DNA of 64,000 bases, from assembly GCA_934364805.1 (NCBI GenBank), contig CAKRMH010000004.1, forward strand, positions 1 to 64,000, given 5' to 3'. This stretch comes from an uncultured Lachnospiraceae bacterium. Its GTDB lineage: Bacteria; Bacillota; Clostridia; Lachnospirales; Lachnospiraceae. Positions 15,445 through 24,819 of the stretch are shown piece by piece; position 1 is the first letter of the stretch, and each line of letters begins with the position of its first letter. The translations under genes and the position numbers were made by a program. Under the pieces are notes generated by a model. The model did no database searches and had not been told where the DNA came from. It saw nothing but the letters and a program-made list of their open reading frames with translations.

Positions 15445-16899
15445 TTATTTGCGTTTCCAGGTACTGAAACTGATCAGCCCAAGCATTGGCAGGATTTCGA
15501 GCCGGCCGGCAAGCATGTCGAATATCAGCACCAGTTTGGAAAAGGCACTGTATCCGGCAAAGTTTCCGATTGGACCGACAACATCAAAACCCGGCCCGAT
15601 GTTGTTGAAGCAGGCTACCACAGCTGAAAAATTTGTGGTGATCGAGAAGTTATCGATGGAGATCAGAATAAAACTGAATACAACGATCAAAGCATATCCG
15701 ATCAGATACAGGTTGGTGTCATTTAACACTTTTTCATTGACCCGCTGTCCATTCATACGCACGATCTGAACTTTGTTAGGGTACAATGTCTGATGTACAT
15801 GACGGCGGAGATTCTTTAATAAGAGAAGAAGCCTCTGGAATTTTAATCCTCCGCCGGTACTTCCGGCGCTTGCACCGACAAACATCAGACAAAGCAGCAG
15901 ACCTTTCGAAAAACTTGGCCATTGATCGAAATCTGTCGTCGCAAATCCGGTTGTGGTCATTACGGTTGCAACCTGGAAGGCAGCATGCCGTAGGCTCTCC
16001 TGAACACTGGAATACAGATGAAGGATGTTCCAGGTGATCAATGCGGTAGAAGCAAGGAAAACACCGAGATAGGCTTTAAGTTCTTCATCCCTCCATACGT
16101 TTAGGAAGTGGCGTGTTAAAAGCAGATAATAGCAGCTGAAGTTTACGCCGAACAGCATCATAAATATGGTTGTAACATTCTGCAGATATGGACTGTAGCT
16201 GGCCATACTGTCTGATTTTATGCCAAATCCACCGGTTCCGGCTGTTCCAAGTGCCGTACAGACTGAATCAAACAAAGGCATGCCGCCAGCCAGAAGAAAC
16301 AGAAAGTTCAAAACGGTAAGTGAGACATAGATACCGTATAGAACCAGTGCCGTCTGCTTCATGCGTGGTACAAGTTTTCCGACGGTCGGACCGGGACTTT
16401 CTGCACGGAGCAGATGGATGGTAGATCCGGTATTGTAATCGCTTTTTGGCAGGAAAACCATAAGAAGCACTAAAACTCCCATTCCTCCCAGCCAGTGACT
16501 GAAGCTTCTCCAGTATAACAGACCGCGGGAAAGTGCCTCGACATCAGGCAGGATACTGGCTCCGGTTGTGGTAAAACCGGATACGATCTCAAAGAGCGCA
16601 TCAACAAAGGATGGAATCTGCCTTGAAAAATAAAAAGGAAGGCAGCCTACCAGACTCATCAGGATCCAGCTTGAAGACACACATACAAGTCCCTCTCTCG
16701 AATGAAATCCTATCTGCGGGCGTTTCCCGAGCAGTCTTAGAATTCCAGTAAGCAAAACAGCAATCGCAATTGCTGCCAGAAAACAGAGGGCAACATGTAC
16801 ATCGTTGTCATACAGACAGATCAAAAGTGCAGGAATCATAAATACCGCTTCCAGTATCATAATTCCGGAAAGGAAACGGTCAATCTTTTTGTAATTCAT
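15445..16899 (-). CDS. trkH: TrkH-family potassium uptake membrane protein
   Basis: The 484-residue protein is the pore subunit of a Trk/Ktr potassium transporter. Selectivity-filter-like segments appear four times, for example SGFTTTGASIL, GTAGTGGFGIKSDS, VMTTTGFATTDFDQWP and FNNIGPGFDVVG. About ten hydrophobic helices are visible. Three consecutive ATG codons lie at 16905, 16902 and 16899. The last is preferred because AAAGGGG then has seven-base spacing, though the true start may be up to two codons longer. It begins 12 bases after trkA stops, so the two form an operon transcribed leftward. Confidence 0.92.
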   Translation of the reverse strand: MNYKKIDRFLSGIMILEAVFMIPALLICLYDNDVHVALCFLAAIAIAVLLTGILRLLGKRPQIGFHSREGLVCVSSSWILMSLVGCLPFYFSRQIPSFVDALFEIVSGFTTTGASILPDVEALSRGLLYWRSFSHWLGGMGVLVLLMVFLPKSDYNTGSTIHLLRAESPGPTVGKLVPRMKQTALVLYGIYVSLTVLNFLFLLAGGMPLFDSVCTALGTAGTGGFGIKSDSMASYSPYLQNVTTIFMMLFGVNFSCYYLLLTRHFLNVWRDEELKAYLGVFLASTALITWNILHLYSSVQESLRHAAFQVATVMTTTGFATTDFDQWPSFSKGLLLCLMFVGASAGSTGGGLKFQRLLLLLKNLRRHVHQTLYPNKVQIVRMNGQRVNEKVLNDTNLYLIGYALIVVFSFILISIDNFSITTNFSAVVACFNNIGPGFDVVGPIGNFAGYSAFSKLVLIFDMLAGRLEILPMLGLISFSTWKRK

Positions 16900-16911
16900 C
16901 ATCATTCCCCT

Positions 16912-18270
16912 TTACTCGAATATATCGTTCATCTGAAGAAGTACACGTTCTGCCTCAGTGACAATAATGACAGTATCTCCAACCTGAAAGAAAGAGTCAC
17001 CATTTGGGATCTCGGTCTTCCCATTGTGGGAGATGCATACGATCAGAGTACCTTTTTTCAGATGCAGATCTTTCAGTGGAACACCACAGTATCTCGTGTT
17101 TGGATCTACTACGAATTCGCTTGCCTCGGCAAGTCCATTGGCAATCGAATGTACAGAAACCGCTGCGCCGGACTGATTGCGGATGGCACGGACATATCGG
17201 ACGATGGCATTGCAGCACAGATCCTTCGGACAGATTACACTTCCAACCGGAAGGTGATTCAGGATGGCTGCATTTTCAGAATGTCCAATTTTGGTGATGA
17301 TGTGTGGAATTCCGATCTCGTTTGCATATAGTGAAATGATGATATTAATCTCATCAATTCCAGTCATGGAGATCAGTGCATCACATTCGGATACACCTTC
17401 GCTTTCTAACAATGCATGACTGCTTGCGTCTCCACAGATGATATCTGCATCAGGTAATAAAGTAGAGAGCACTTCACAGCGTTCCCGGTCTTTTTCAATG
17501 ATCTGAACATGAATACCGCTTTTTAAGAGGCTTTCTGCCAGATAATAACCAACGCGGCCACCACCGGCAAGCATGACACGGTTGACCTTGTGTGTAATGA
17601 TCCCAAGATTTTTTAACAGGATCGCCAGAACGTTTGTAGGAGCTGTGACAAATACACGGTCGTTCTCCTGAAAGGTGAAATTACCATCTGGCATGATCGC
17701 CTGTCCGTTCCGGAGAACAACGCAGATCAGTACCTTGCATTTTACAATGGAATCAAGATCGGCAAGCGTAACATGATTTAGCTTGCTGTCTGCATCAATG
17801 CGGAGTTCTACGATCTCTACACGATCCTTGGCGAAAGATTCTCTTTTTAAAAATCCAGGGAATTTTAAAAGACGCTCCATCTGGTGAGCAGCCTTTTTCT
17901 CAGGATTGACTGCAAGAGAGAGCGCAAAGGTGTTTCGCATTTTAAAAATCTGGGTATAGTATTCCGGATTCCGGATACGGGCGATCGTATGGATATCAGG
18001 GTTTAAGGCATGCGCAGTCATGCAGCAGAGCAGATTGATTTCATCGGCGCTGGTTGCGGCAATGAGAAGCCTGGCTTCTTCAATACCTGCTTCTTCTAAA
18101 ATATTCATGGTGGCACAGTTACCGGTAACAGTCATGACATCATACTGATTCTGCATATTTTCAAGAACTTCCTGCTTGGAATCAATGAGCGTCAGATCGT
18201 ACCCTTCGGTGGAGAGCTGGCGGGCAATTGCTGCACCGACTTTTCCATCTCCGGCAATAATTATTTTCAT
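16912..18270 (-). CDS. trkA: TrkA cytoplasmic NAD-binding regulatory subunit
   Basis: The 452-residue peripheral subunit gates TrkH. It has two RCK modules, each an NAD(H)-binding Rossmann fold (MKIIIAGDGKVGAAIARQLS at residue 1; NRVMLAGGGRVGYYLAESLL at about 227) followed by a TrkA-C domain. The ATG at 18270 is preceded by AAGGAG and starts directly at the Rossmann strand; the longer open frame to 18393 has no family support. Confidence 0.94.
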   Translation of the reverse strand: MKIIIAGDGKVGAAIARQLSTEGYDLTLIDSKQEVLENMQNQYDVMTVTGNCATMNILEEAGIEEARLLIAATSADEINLLCCMTAHALNPDIHTIARIRNPEYYTQIFKMRNTFALSLAVNPEKKAAHQMERLLKFPGFLKRESFAKDRVEIVELRIDADSKLNHVTLADLDSIVKCKVLICVVLRNGQAIMPDGNFTFQENDRVFVTAPTNVLAILLKNLGIITHKVNRVMLAGGGRVGYYLAESLLKSGIHVQIIEKDRERCEVLSTLLPDADIICGDASSHALLESEGVSECDALISMTGIDEINIIISLYANEIGIPHIITKIGHSENAAILNHLPVGSVICPKDLCCNAIVRYVRAIRNQSGAAVSVHSIANGLAEASEFVVDPNTRYCGVPLKDLHLKKGTLIVCISHNGKTEIPNGDSFFQVGDTVIIVTEAERVLLQMNDIFE

Positions 18271-18313
18271 TTCTTTTCTCCTTATGAACAAAGCATCTGC
18301 TATGAACATGTTA

Positions 18314-18357
18314 ACTATAATTGGTGCATAAAATGTATGCACCACATCAATTATAGT
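18314..18357. promoter_or_regulatory. nested inverted repeats overlapping the trkA promoter
   Basis: Outer arms ACTATAATTG (18314-18323) and CAATTATAGT (18348-18357) enclose inner arms GGTGCATA (18323-18330) and TATGCACC (18336-18343); all pair perfectly. The leftward -10 (TATAAT, plus-strand 18350-18355) sits in one outer arm. This fits an operator overlapping the promoter, and the inner repeat would also be the first hairpin of the trkA leader. Confidence 0.5.
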
Positions 18358-18377
18358 ATGCTTACAGAAAAAGGCAA
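18350..18377 (-). promoter_or_regulatory. trkA-trkH promoter
   Basis: On the minus strand TTGCCT (18377-18372) and TATAAT (18355-18350) are 16 bases apart. Confidence 0.6.
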
Positions 18378-18491
18378 GAGGAATCTTTCTCAACAGGTCA
18401 TTTCACTATGGAACTTATATGGAAAAAGGGTTATAATAGACGGTGATATGCAACAGATAAAACAGCTTTTATAAAGTTTATGGGGATTGTA

Positions 18492-21023
18492 ATGGGAGAC
18501 AGAATTATTTCACTGGAGAATGAACGCCAGGAGATCATACAAAAAAGGAATTATACATCTGTAGTAGAATATGATATCAGAAACCATATACTGACGCGTT
18601 ACCAGAATGTACCAAGTCCGTATGGGGATTGTGTCTATCTGGAGAATGTGCCGGAATCGGTGATCCGTGAAGGCAGGATTCATCCGGAAGACGAAGAAAG
18701 ATTCCGGGAACTTTACAGGAAGGTTGAAACATCAACATCCCGTGTGAGCGACATTTTCCGGGTTTGTGGAAAAGACGGGGAATATCGGTATTATCAGACG
18801 ATTTTTAAACCAGCAGAGATCCAGAATGGCAAACCGGTGATGGCGATCGGTTATTCAGAAGAGCTTGGCATGGATCTGAGTGAAGTGGAAAGACAGCTCA
18901 GTGAAGATAAAAAAGAGACACTTCTGGATCAGGCTCCGGCAGCACTTGGTATTTTTTGTGTATCCAACGGGGATATCTCCATGGAATATGTGAACAGCAT
19001 TTTTTTTGATATAATGGGCTGCTCAAGGGAAAACCGGACTCTCGAAGAAGGACAGAAGATATTATTGCGGATGCATCCGCAGGACAAACAAAGAATGAAA
19101 GAAATTCTTGTGGAAGCAGCAGAGGTGAGTGGCAGTTTTGAACAGGATGTACGCATTCTGGATACGGAGCGGGAGATTTACAGGTGGTTTCTGCTCCGTG
19201 GGAAAATGTTTGAGGCTGCGGCGAATGAAATCCGTTTTTTTGTATGTTTTATGGATATATCCATGCAGCATGGACTGATCGACCGGGAACGCATGATGAA
19301 TGCAAATATCAGGAGCCTGTTAAGAGACCGGGACATCAGTTTTTCGGTAAAACATGTCCTGAAACGGCTGATCCGCTTTTTTGCAGCAGATCGTGTCGGA
19401 CTTTTTACCTATGATAAGAATACCCGGATTGCCAGAAGTTTATATGAGGAATGCAGGGAAGGTGTTAAGGGCTATGCGGATCTGGTGCAGGCTGTGCCAC
19501 CGGAAGTGACGGAGGATTTTGTAGATGCCTTCCAGAAATATGCATTTCATTATATACGGGATGCAAAAGATGATTGTGAAGTAATGAATAAGCCGGTTCA
19601 TCAATATCTGACAGAGCTTGGGGTAACAAGTATCCTGTCCGTGCCAATTGGAGCAGCGGATGACCCAGAAGGCTGTCTTATGATCTGTGAACCTCGCCAA
19701 AATATCGATGATAAAGAATTCCTGACCAATACCGCTTTTTATATTTCCTATGAGCTTTCGAAGCGGAAAATGGCTTCCGAACTGCTTCAGATGAGTTATT
19801 TTGATTCACTGACGGGAATCCACAGCAGGAATGCGTACAGAAAGTATCTGAGAGAACACACCGATAAGACGATCAGCTGCGTAGGAGTTCTTTTTGGTGA
19901 TGGAAATGGCCTGAAATACGTAAATGATAATTTTGGACATTTGTATGGGGATGGCATGATCCGTAAGATTGCAGATCTGCTCAGAAAATATTTTTCAGAG
20001 GATGTCATCTACCGGATCAGTGGAGATGAGTTTGTTGTGATTGAAACGGACTGTGATAAGGATGAATTTATGCGGTGCGCAGCAAGCCTGGAAGAGAAAA
20101 TGAAAAAAGACAACAACCGGATTCTTTCCTGTGGATATATCTGGGAGGAACGTTGTTCTGACGTCAGTGAGCTGATCACAAAAGCCGAACATCTGATGTA
20201 CATTAATAAGCAGCAGTATTATGCTCAGAATCCGGAACAGACCTCAAGACATCTGAAAGATTCGATCTGTTTTTTTATGGATAATGTAAAAGACAGTAAT
20301 TTCGTATTTTTCCTGCAGCCGCAGCTTGATTTAAAAACAGACCGCTTATATGGAGCAGAGGCGCTGGCAAGAAAGATTGATGCGGATGGCAAAGTCATCA
20401 GCCCATATGAATTCATTCCTGCACTGGAGAAAACAGGACTGATTGCCCAGCTCGATTTCTTTATTCTGGAAAGCGTCTGCAAATATCTTGAGAGAAACAA
20501 GGTACTTGGCATTTTTCAGGATATTGTTATCTCGATGAATTTTTCGCGCGTGACGATGCAGGAGAGCGGCTTCGAGGAGCATGTATTCGAGATTGTGGAT
20601 CAATACGATTTTAACATTGAACTGCTGCAGATCGAAGTAACAGAATCGGCAAGCAGTATCAGCCGTAAAAGGATGGCAGAATTGATGAATTCCCTGTCGG
20701 AGCACGGACTGAAAGTGGCACTTGATGACCTTGGTGTGGAGTACTCTTCTTTATCTATGATGACGATCGAGGGCGTATATGGGATCAAGATCGATATGAG
20801 CTTTATCAGAGCGATGAGCAGAGATGAGAAAGTTGGAATACTGATCCGGAATGTGATCCGTATGGCACATGAACTGGGCTGCGTAGCGGTTGCAGAAGGT
20901 GTTGAAACAAAAGAACAGCTGGAGCAGCTGCGAGAGTATGAATGCGATTATATCCAGGGATATTATTATGACAAACCATTATCCGTATTAGACTTTGAAA
21001 ATAAATATCAGGAAAAGGAATAA
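18492..21023 (+). CDS. PAS-GAF-GGDEF-EAL cyclic di-GMP turnover protein
   Basis: The 843-residue protein appears cytoplasmic. Two PAS-like regions (about residues 15-260) and a GAF-like region (about 270-430) precede a GGDEF domain (YFDSLTGIHSRNAYR; SGDEF at 510-514) and an EAL domain (from about 590; EALAR at 623). The GGDEF signature is changed to SGDEF, which is tolerated in some cyclases. In the EAL domain the metal and catalytic motifs are mostly kept (QPQLD, IEVTES, KID, AEGVET, QGYYY), with DDLGVEYS in place of DDFGTGYS. It is therefore more likely a phosphodiesterase. ATG 18492 follows TGGGGA; ATG 18480 has no ribosome binding site. Confidence 0.9.
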   Translation: MGDRIISLENERQEIIQKRNYTSVVEYDIRNHILTRYQNVPSPYGDCVYLENVPESVIREGRIHPEDEERFRELYRKVETSTSRVSDIFRVCGKDGEYRYYQTIFKPAEIQNGKPVMAIGYSEELGMDLSEVERQLSEDKKETLLDQAPAALGIFCVSNGDISMEYVNSIFFDIMGCSRENRTLEEGQKILLRMHPQDKQRMKEILVEAAEVSGSFEQDVRILDTEREIYRWFLLRGKMFEAAANEIRFFVCFMDISMQHGLIDRERMMNANIRSLLRDRDISFSVKHVLKRLIRFFAADRVGLFTYDKNTRIARSLYEECREGVKGYADLVQAVPPEVTEDFVDAFQKYAFHYIRDAKDDCEVMNKPVHQYLTELGVTSILSVPIGAADDPEGCLMICEPRQNIDDKEFLTNTAFYISYELSKRKMASELLQMSYFDSLTGIHSRNAYRKYLREHTDKTISCVGVLFGDGNGLKYVNDNFGHLYGDGMIRKIADLLRKYFSEDVIYRISGDEFVVIETDCDKDEFMRCAASLEEKMKKDNNRILSCGYIWEERCSDVSELITKAEHLMYINKQQYYAQNPEQTSRHLKDSICFFMDNVKDSNFVFFLQPQLDLKTDRLYGAEALARKIDADGKVISPYEFIPALEKTGLIAQLDFFILESVCKYLERNKVLGIFQDIVISMNFSRVTMQESGFEEHVFEIVDQYDFNIELLQIEVTESASSISRKRMAELMNSLSEHGLKVALDDLGVEYSSLSMMTIEGVYGIKIDMSFIRAMSRDEKVGILIRNVIRMAHELGCVAVAEGVETKEQLEQLREYECDYIQGYYYDKPLSVLDFENKYQEKE

Positions 21024-21026
21024 AAT

Positions 21027-21806
21027 ATGGAAAATATAGCAATTGGACTTCTGATTCCGTTTTTCGGAACAGTTCTTGGATCTGGAATGGTTATTTTTAT
21101 GAAGGATAAAATGGACCAGCGGGTGGAAAAGGCATTGCTTGGATTTGCCTCCGGAGTAATGATCGCCGCATCCATCTGGTCACTTTTGCTTCCTTCGATT
21201 GAGATGAGCGAGCAGCAGGGTGTGATCGGATGGATTCCGGCAGCGGTTGGGTTTATGCTTGGAATTTTGTTTCTGCTTCTTCTGGATACGGTAGTGCCGC
21301 ATTTGCATCTGGAGACCGATCAGCCGGAAGGAATGCCTGCTTCTTTAAAAAAAACGACAATGCTTGTACTAGCGGTGACACTTCACAATATTCCGGAGGG
21401 AATGGCAGTCGGAGTTGTTTTTGCAGGAGTGCTTGCAGGCAATACCGGTATCAGTCTTGCAGGAGCGTTTGCATTGTCCATTGGAATTGCAATACAGAAT
21501 TTCCCGGAAGGCGCAATTATTTCCATGCCGTTAAAAAGTGAAGGTCTTTCCAAAACGAGGGCCTTTCTGGATGGAGCTGCGTCCGGCGTCGTGGAACCAA
21601 TTGCAGCACTTCTTACCATTCTTCTGACTGGACTGATCACGCCGGTTCTTCCGTATCTTCTGTCTTTTGCCGCTGGATCTATGATTTATGTTGTGGTAGA
21701 GGAATTGATTCCGGAATCGCAGGCGGGAGAACATTCCAATATTGGAACCATTGGTGTGTCCATTGGATTTGTCCTGATGATGATTCTGGATGTTGCACTT
21801 GGATAG
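21027..21806 (+). CDS. ZIP-family metal transporter
   Basis: The 259-residue protein has eight predicted membrane helices. Metal-site motifs are HNIPEGMAVGV in helix 4 and QNFPEGAIIS in helix 5, and a short His-containing loop (VPHLHLE) lies between helices 3 and 4. This is the ZupT/GufA type that imports zinc and other divalent metals. It starts four bases after the GGDEF-EAL gene and must be co-transcribed with it. It is directly upstream of, but terminated from, the feo operon. Confidence 0.9.
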   Translation: MENIAIGLLIPFFGTVLGSGMVIFMKDKMDQRVEKALLGFASGVMIAASIWSLLLPSIEMSEQQGVIGWIPAAVGFMLGILFLLLLDTVVPHLHLETDQPEGMPASLKKTTMLVLAVTLHNIPEGMAVGVVFAGVLAGNTGISLAGAFALSIGIAIQNFPEGAIISMPLKSEGLSKTRAFLDGAASGVVEPIAALLTILLTGLITPVLPYLLSFAAGSMIYVVVEELIPESQAGEHSNIGTIGVSIGFVLMMILDVALG

Positions 21807-21830
21807 AAAAATCACATATTTATATATAGT

Positions 21831-21868
21831 ACAAAAAGCTTTGGAGTTCTTCCGAAGCTTTTTGTCAT
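21831..21868 (+). terminator. terminator after ZIP gene
   Basis: ACAAAAAGCTTTGG pairs with CCGAAGCTTTTTGT (one G-T wobble) and is followed by CATTTTG. Confidence 0.8.
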
Positions 21869-21934
21869 TTTGTATAAAAGAAAATGCTTCTTGAGAATAA
21901 AAATTAATAAAATAGAAGAATTTTACAAAAAAGA

Positions 21935-21963
21935 TTGACTTTGCAAAAATGTTAGCATATACT
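21935..21963 (+). promoter_or_regulatory. feo operon promoter
   Basis: TTGACT (21935-21940) and TATACT (21958-21963) are separated by 17 bases, a strong housekeeping promoter whose -10 lies inside a GTTAG-N6-CTAAC dyad. Confidence 0.8.
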
Positions 21964-21966
21964 AAC
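21951..21966. promoter_or_regulatory. GTTAG-N6-CTAAC operator at the feo promoter
   Basis: The dyad GTTAG-CATATA-CTAAC covers the -10 element, ideal for repression. TTAG and CTAA half-sites are typical of DtxR/IdeR-type iron repressors; the regulator itself is not in the window. A second identical dyad lies before feoB at 22556. Confidence 0.55.
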
Positions 21967-22020
21967 TGACGTACAGAAATACTAACGAACGTACCGGATT
22001 TCTAACGAAGATTAGAAAAA
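21961..22020 (+). repeat. three 20-bp tandem repeats in the feo leader
   Basis: CTAAC recurs at 21962, 21982 and 22002, exactly 20 bases apart. Units 1 and 2 match at 15 of 20 positions and both contain ACGTAC. Unit 3 also forms an inverted repeat TTTCTAA-N6-TTAGAAA. Two-helical-turn spacing places all half-sites on one face of the DNA, suggesting cooperative repressor binding. Confidence 0.55.
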
Positions 22021-22085
22021 TGAAATTCACTATTACGTAACAAAGAAACAGCATGAGTAAGAAGGATGGAAAAGAGGTCATGAGT

Positions 22086-22295
22086 ATGCCACTAACAATG
22101 GTAAAAGAGGGAGAACCGAACACGATTAAAAGAGTGGGCGGTAAAGAAGAGACCAGAAGATTCTTAGAGAATCTGGGATTTGTTCCAGGAGGAGTTGTGA
22201 CTGTCGTGAATCAGATCGGCGGTAACATGATTGTGAATGTAAAAGATTCACGCGTTGCCATCGGTAAGGATATGGCAAATAAAATCATGGTATAG
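22086..22295 (+). CDS. feoA: FeoA-like ferrous iron transport protein (first copy)
   Basis: The 69-residue SH3-like FeoA domain has RFLENLGFVPGGVVTVVNQIGGNMIVNVKDSRVAIG. FeoA supports FeoB in ferrous iron uptake on the cytoplasmic side. Of the in-frame ATGs at 22053, 22080 and 22086, the last has AAAGAGG at eight-base spacing and gives a normal family start. The second FeoA follows after 12 bases. Confidence 0.9.
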   Translation: MPLTMVKEGEPNTIKRVGGKEETRRFLENLGFVPGGVVTVVNQIGGNMIVNVKDSRVAIGKDMANKIMV

Positions 22296-22307
22296 AAAGG
22301 AAAAGTC

Positions 22308-22529
22308 ATGAAAACATTAAGAGATGTGGCTGTAGGTAAGACTGTTACAGCAAAAAAACTTAACGGCGAGGGACCTGTTAAGAGACGTATCATGGATATG
22401 GGAATTACAAAGGGTGTACAGATCTATGTCAGAAAAGTAGCACCACTTGGAGATCCTGTTGAAGTAACTGTTCGAGGATACGAATTATCCTTGAGAAAAG
22501 CAGATGCGGAAATGATCGAGGTAGAATAA
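22308..22529 (+). CDS. feoA: FeoA-like ferrous iron transport protein (second copy)
   Basis: The 73-residue FeoA has the classic landmarks VKRRIMDMGITKGVQIYVRKVAPLGDP and GYELSLRKADAEMIEV. It is more typical than the preceding copy, which it resembles only weakly, so the pair is not a recent duplication. RBS GAAAGGA precedes the ATG. Confidence 0.94.
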   Translation: MKTLRDVAVGKTVTAKKLNGEGPVKRRIMDMGITKGVQIYVRKVAPLGDPVEVTVRGYELSLRKADAEMIEVE

Positions 22530-22555
22530 ACGGTCATTTTTATTTTTGCCTGTGA

Positions 22556-22571
22556 GTTAGAAAAATCTAAC
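22556..22571. promoter_or_regulatory. second GTTAG-N6-CTAAC dyad, between feoA and feoB
   Basis: GTTAG-AAAAAT-CTAAC has the same arms and spacing as the dyad at the feo promoter. It lies 58 bases before feoB, suggesting a second iron-controlled point inside the operon, although no clear promoter is visible there. Confidence 0.5.
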
Positions 22572-22628
22572 ATGAAATAGCCAAAGCGAATGAGAAGTAG
22601 CGTAGGCGAATTGAAAAGGAGTTAAGAA

Positions 22629-24779
22629 ATGTCAGTGAAAATTGCATTAGCAGGAAACCCGAACTGCGGAAAAACAACATTATTTAATGCACTGACCGGT
22701 TCCAATCAGTTTGTAGGAAACTGGCCTGGTGTAACAGTTGAGAAAAAAGAAGGAAAATTAAAAGGTCATAAAGATGTTACCATCATGGATCTTCCGGGTA
22801 TTTATTCTCTTTCTCCATATACACTGGAAGAAGTGGTTGCACGAAATTATCTGATCAATGAGAGACCGGATGCAATCATCAACATCATTGATGGAACAAA
22901 TATTGAGCGTAATCTGTATCTGTCTACACAGATCATGGAACTTGGAATTCCGGTGATCATGGCAGTTAACATGATGGATCTTGTTGAGAAAAACGGAGAT
23001 AAGGTTTATATCGATAAATTAAGCCAGAAACTTGGATGCGAGGTTGTAGAGATTTCCGCATTAAAGGGAACTGGTATCCAGAAAGCGGCAGAAAAGGCAG
23101 TGGGTCTTGCACAGATCGGAAAAAAAGCAGAGGTCGTTCATGCATTCAATCCGAAAGTTGAGGATGTGATCGCAGACGTAGCTGCAAAGCTTGGTTCTGA
23201 TGTTGCAGAAGAACAGAAGAGATTCTTCGCAATTAAATTACTGGAAAAAGATGATAAGATTAAAGAACAGATGAAATCGGTACCAGATGTTTCTGTTGAG
23301 ATCAAACAGCTGGAAGATGAATTTGACGATGACACCGAAAGTATCATTACAAATGAAAGATACGTATACATATCCAATATGATCGGTGGATGCGTAGCTA
23401 AAAATGACAAACGGACAATGTCTGTATCCGATCAGATCGACCGTGTGGTAACGAACCGCTGGCTTGCACTTCCAATCTTTGCGGTTGTTATGTTCATTGT
23501 TTACTATGTATCGATTACTACGGTTGGTGCATTTTTAACAGACTGGACCAACGATGTATTATTTGGCGAGATTATCCCGCCTGCAATCCAGAGTGGACTT
23601 GATGCGATTGGATGTGCTGCATGGTTAGAGGGGCTGATCCTTGATGGTATAGTTGCCGGTGTCGGAGCTGTACTTGGATTCGTACCACAGATGCTTGTAT
23701 TATTTATTTTCCTTGCATTCTTAGAGTCCTGTGGATATATGGCACGTGTTGCATTCATCATGGACCGTATCTTCCGTAAATTTGGTCTTTCCGGAAAATC
23801 ATTCATTCCAATGCTGATCGGAAGCGGATGTGGTGTTCCTGGTATCATGGCATCCAGAACGATCGAAAATGACAGAGACCGTAAAATGACGATCATGACA
23901 ACAACATTTGTTCCATGTGGAGCAAAGCTTCCAATTATCGCTATGATCGCTGGTGCGTTCTTCGGTAACTCCGGATGGGTTGCAACAAGTGCATACTTTG
24001 TTGGTATCGCAGCAATCATCTGTTCAGGTATTATCTTAAAGAAAACAAGGATCTTTGCAGGAGATCCGGCACCATTCGTTATGGAGCTGCCTGCATATCA
24101 CTGGCCAACTGTTGGCAATGTGTTAAGAAGTATGTGGGAGAGAGGCTGGTCCTTCATTAAAAAGGCTGGTACGATCATCCTCTTATCAACAATTATTTTA
24201 TGGTTCTTAATGAGCTTCGGATGGGAAGGCGGAAGCTTCGGAATGGTCGAAGAATTAAACGAGTCTATCCTTGCTAAAATTGGTAGCGCAATCGCATGGA
24301 TCTTCGCTCCACTTGGCTGGACACAGGCAGGTGAAGGCTGGAAGATGGCCGTTGCAGCCGTTACCGGTCTGATCGCAAAAGAGAACGTTGTAGCGACATT
24401 TGGTATGTTATATGGATTTGCAGAAGTTGCAGAAGATGGTTCCGAGATCTGGGGCAATCTTGCAGCTGCTATGACACCAATTGCTGCATATGGATTCTTA
24501 GTATTTAACCTGTTGTGCGCACCTTGTTTCGCAGCAATGGGAGCAATCAAGCGTGAGATGAACAATACAAGATGGTTCTTTATCGCAATCGGATATCAGT
24601 GTTTACTTGCTTATGTAGTAGCACTTTGCATCTTCCAGCTTGGTACACTGTTTACAACAGGTGCTTTCGGAGTTGGAACGGTTGTAGCGTTCATCCTGAT
24701 CGTTGCATTTATCTACTTACTGTTCCGTCCATACAAGGAAAGTGAGACATTAGATGTAAACCTGAAAAAGGCAGTATAA
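22629..24779 (+). CDS. feoB: FeoB ferrous iron transporter
   Basis: The 716-residue protein has an N-terminal G-protein domain (GNPNCGKTTLFNALTG, DLPGIYSLSPYT, NMMD) and a regulatory helical region to about residue 260. A membrane part with two Gate motifs follows (GSGCGVPGIMASRTIEND with a conserved Cys; later PCGAKLP and LLCAPCFAAMGA). It imports Fe(II) across the cytoplasmic membrane. RBS AAAAGGAG precedes the ATG. It is the third gene of feoA-feoA-feoB and carries its own terminator. Confidence 0.97.
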   Translation: MSVKIALAGNPNCGKTTLFNALTGSNQFVGNWPGVTVEKKEGKLKGHKDVTIMDLPGIYSLSPYTLEEVVARNYLINERPDAIINIIDGTNIERNLYLSTQIMELGIPVIMAVNMMDLVEKNGDKVYIDKLSQKLGCEVVEISALKGTGIQKAAEKAVGLAQIGKKAEVVHAFNPKVEDVIADVAAKLGSDVAEEQKRFFAIKLLEKDDKIKEQMKSVPDVSVEIKQLEDEFDDDTESIITNERYVYISNMIGGCVAKNDKRTMSVSDQIDRVVTNRWLALPIFAVVMFIVYYVSITTVGAFLTDWTNDVLFGEIIPPAIQSGLDAIGCAAWLEGLILDGIVAGVGAVLGFVPQMLVLFIFLAFLESCGYMARVAFIMDRIFRKFGLSGKSFIPMLIGSGCGVPGIMASRTIENDRDRKMTIMTTTFVPCGAKLPIIAMIAGAFFGNSGWVATSAYFVGIAAIICSGIILKKTRIFAGDPAPFVMELPAYHWPTVGNVLRSMWERGWSFIKKAGTIILLSTIILWFLMSFGWEGGSFGMVEELNESILAKIGSAIAWIFAPLGWTQAGEGWKMAVAAVTGLIAKENVVATFGMLYGFAEVAEDGSEIWGNLAAAMTPIAAYGFLVFNLLCAPCFAAMGAIKREMNNTRWFFIAIGYQCLLAYVVALCIFQLGTLFTTGAFGVGTVVAFILIVAFIYLLFRPYKESETLDVNLKKAV

Positions 24780-24819
24780 TTCAGCCCTCAAAATACTCTT
24801 TCTCTATAGTATTTTATAT

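Noticed and set aside
18271..18491. Possible ydaO-type (c-di-AMP) riboswitch before trkA
   Set aside because: Only simple nested dyads are present; the leader is too short and lacks the multi-helix core.
24098..24565. A 155-codon minus-strand frame opposite feoB
   Set aside because: It lies fully inside feoB, has no binding site and no known motif.
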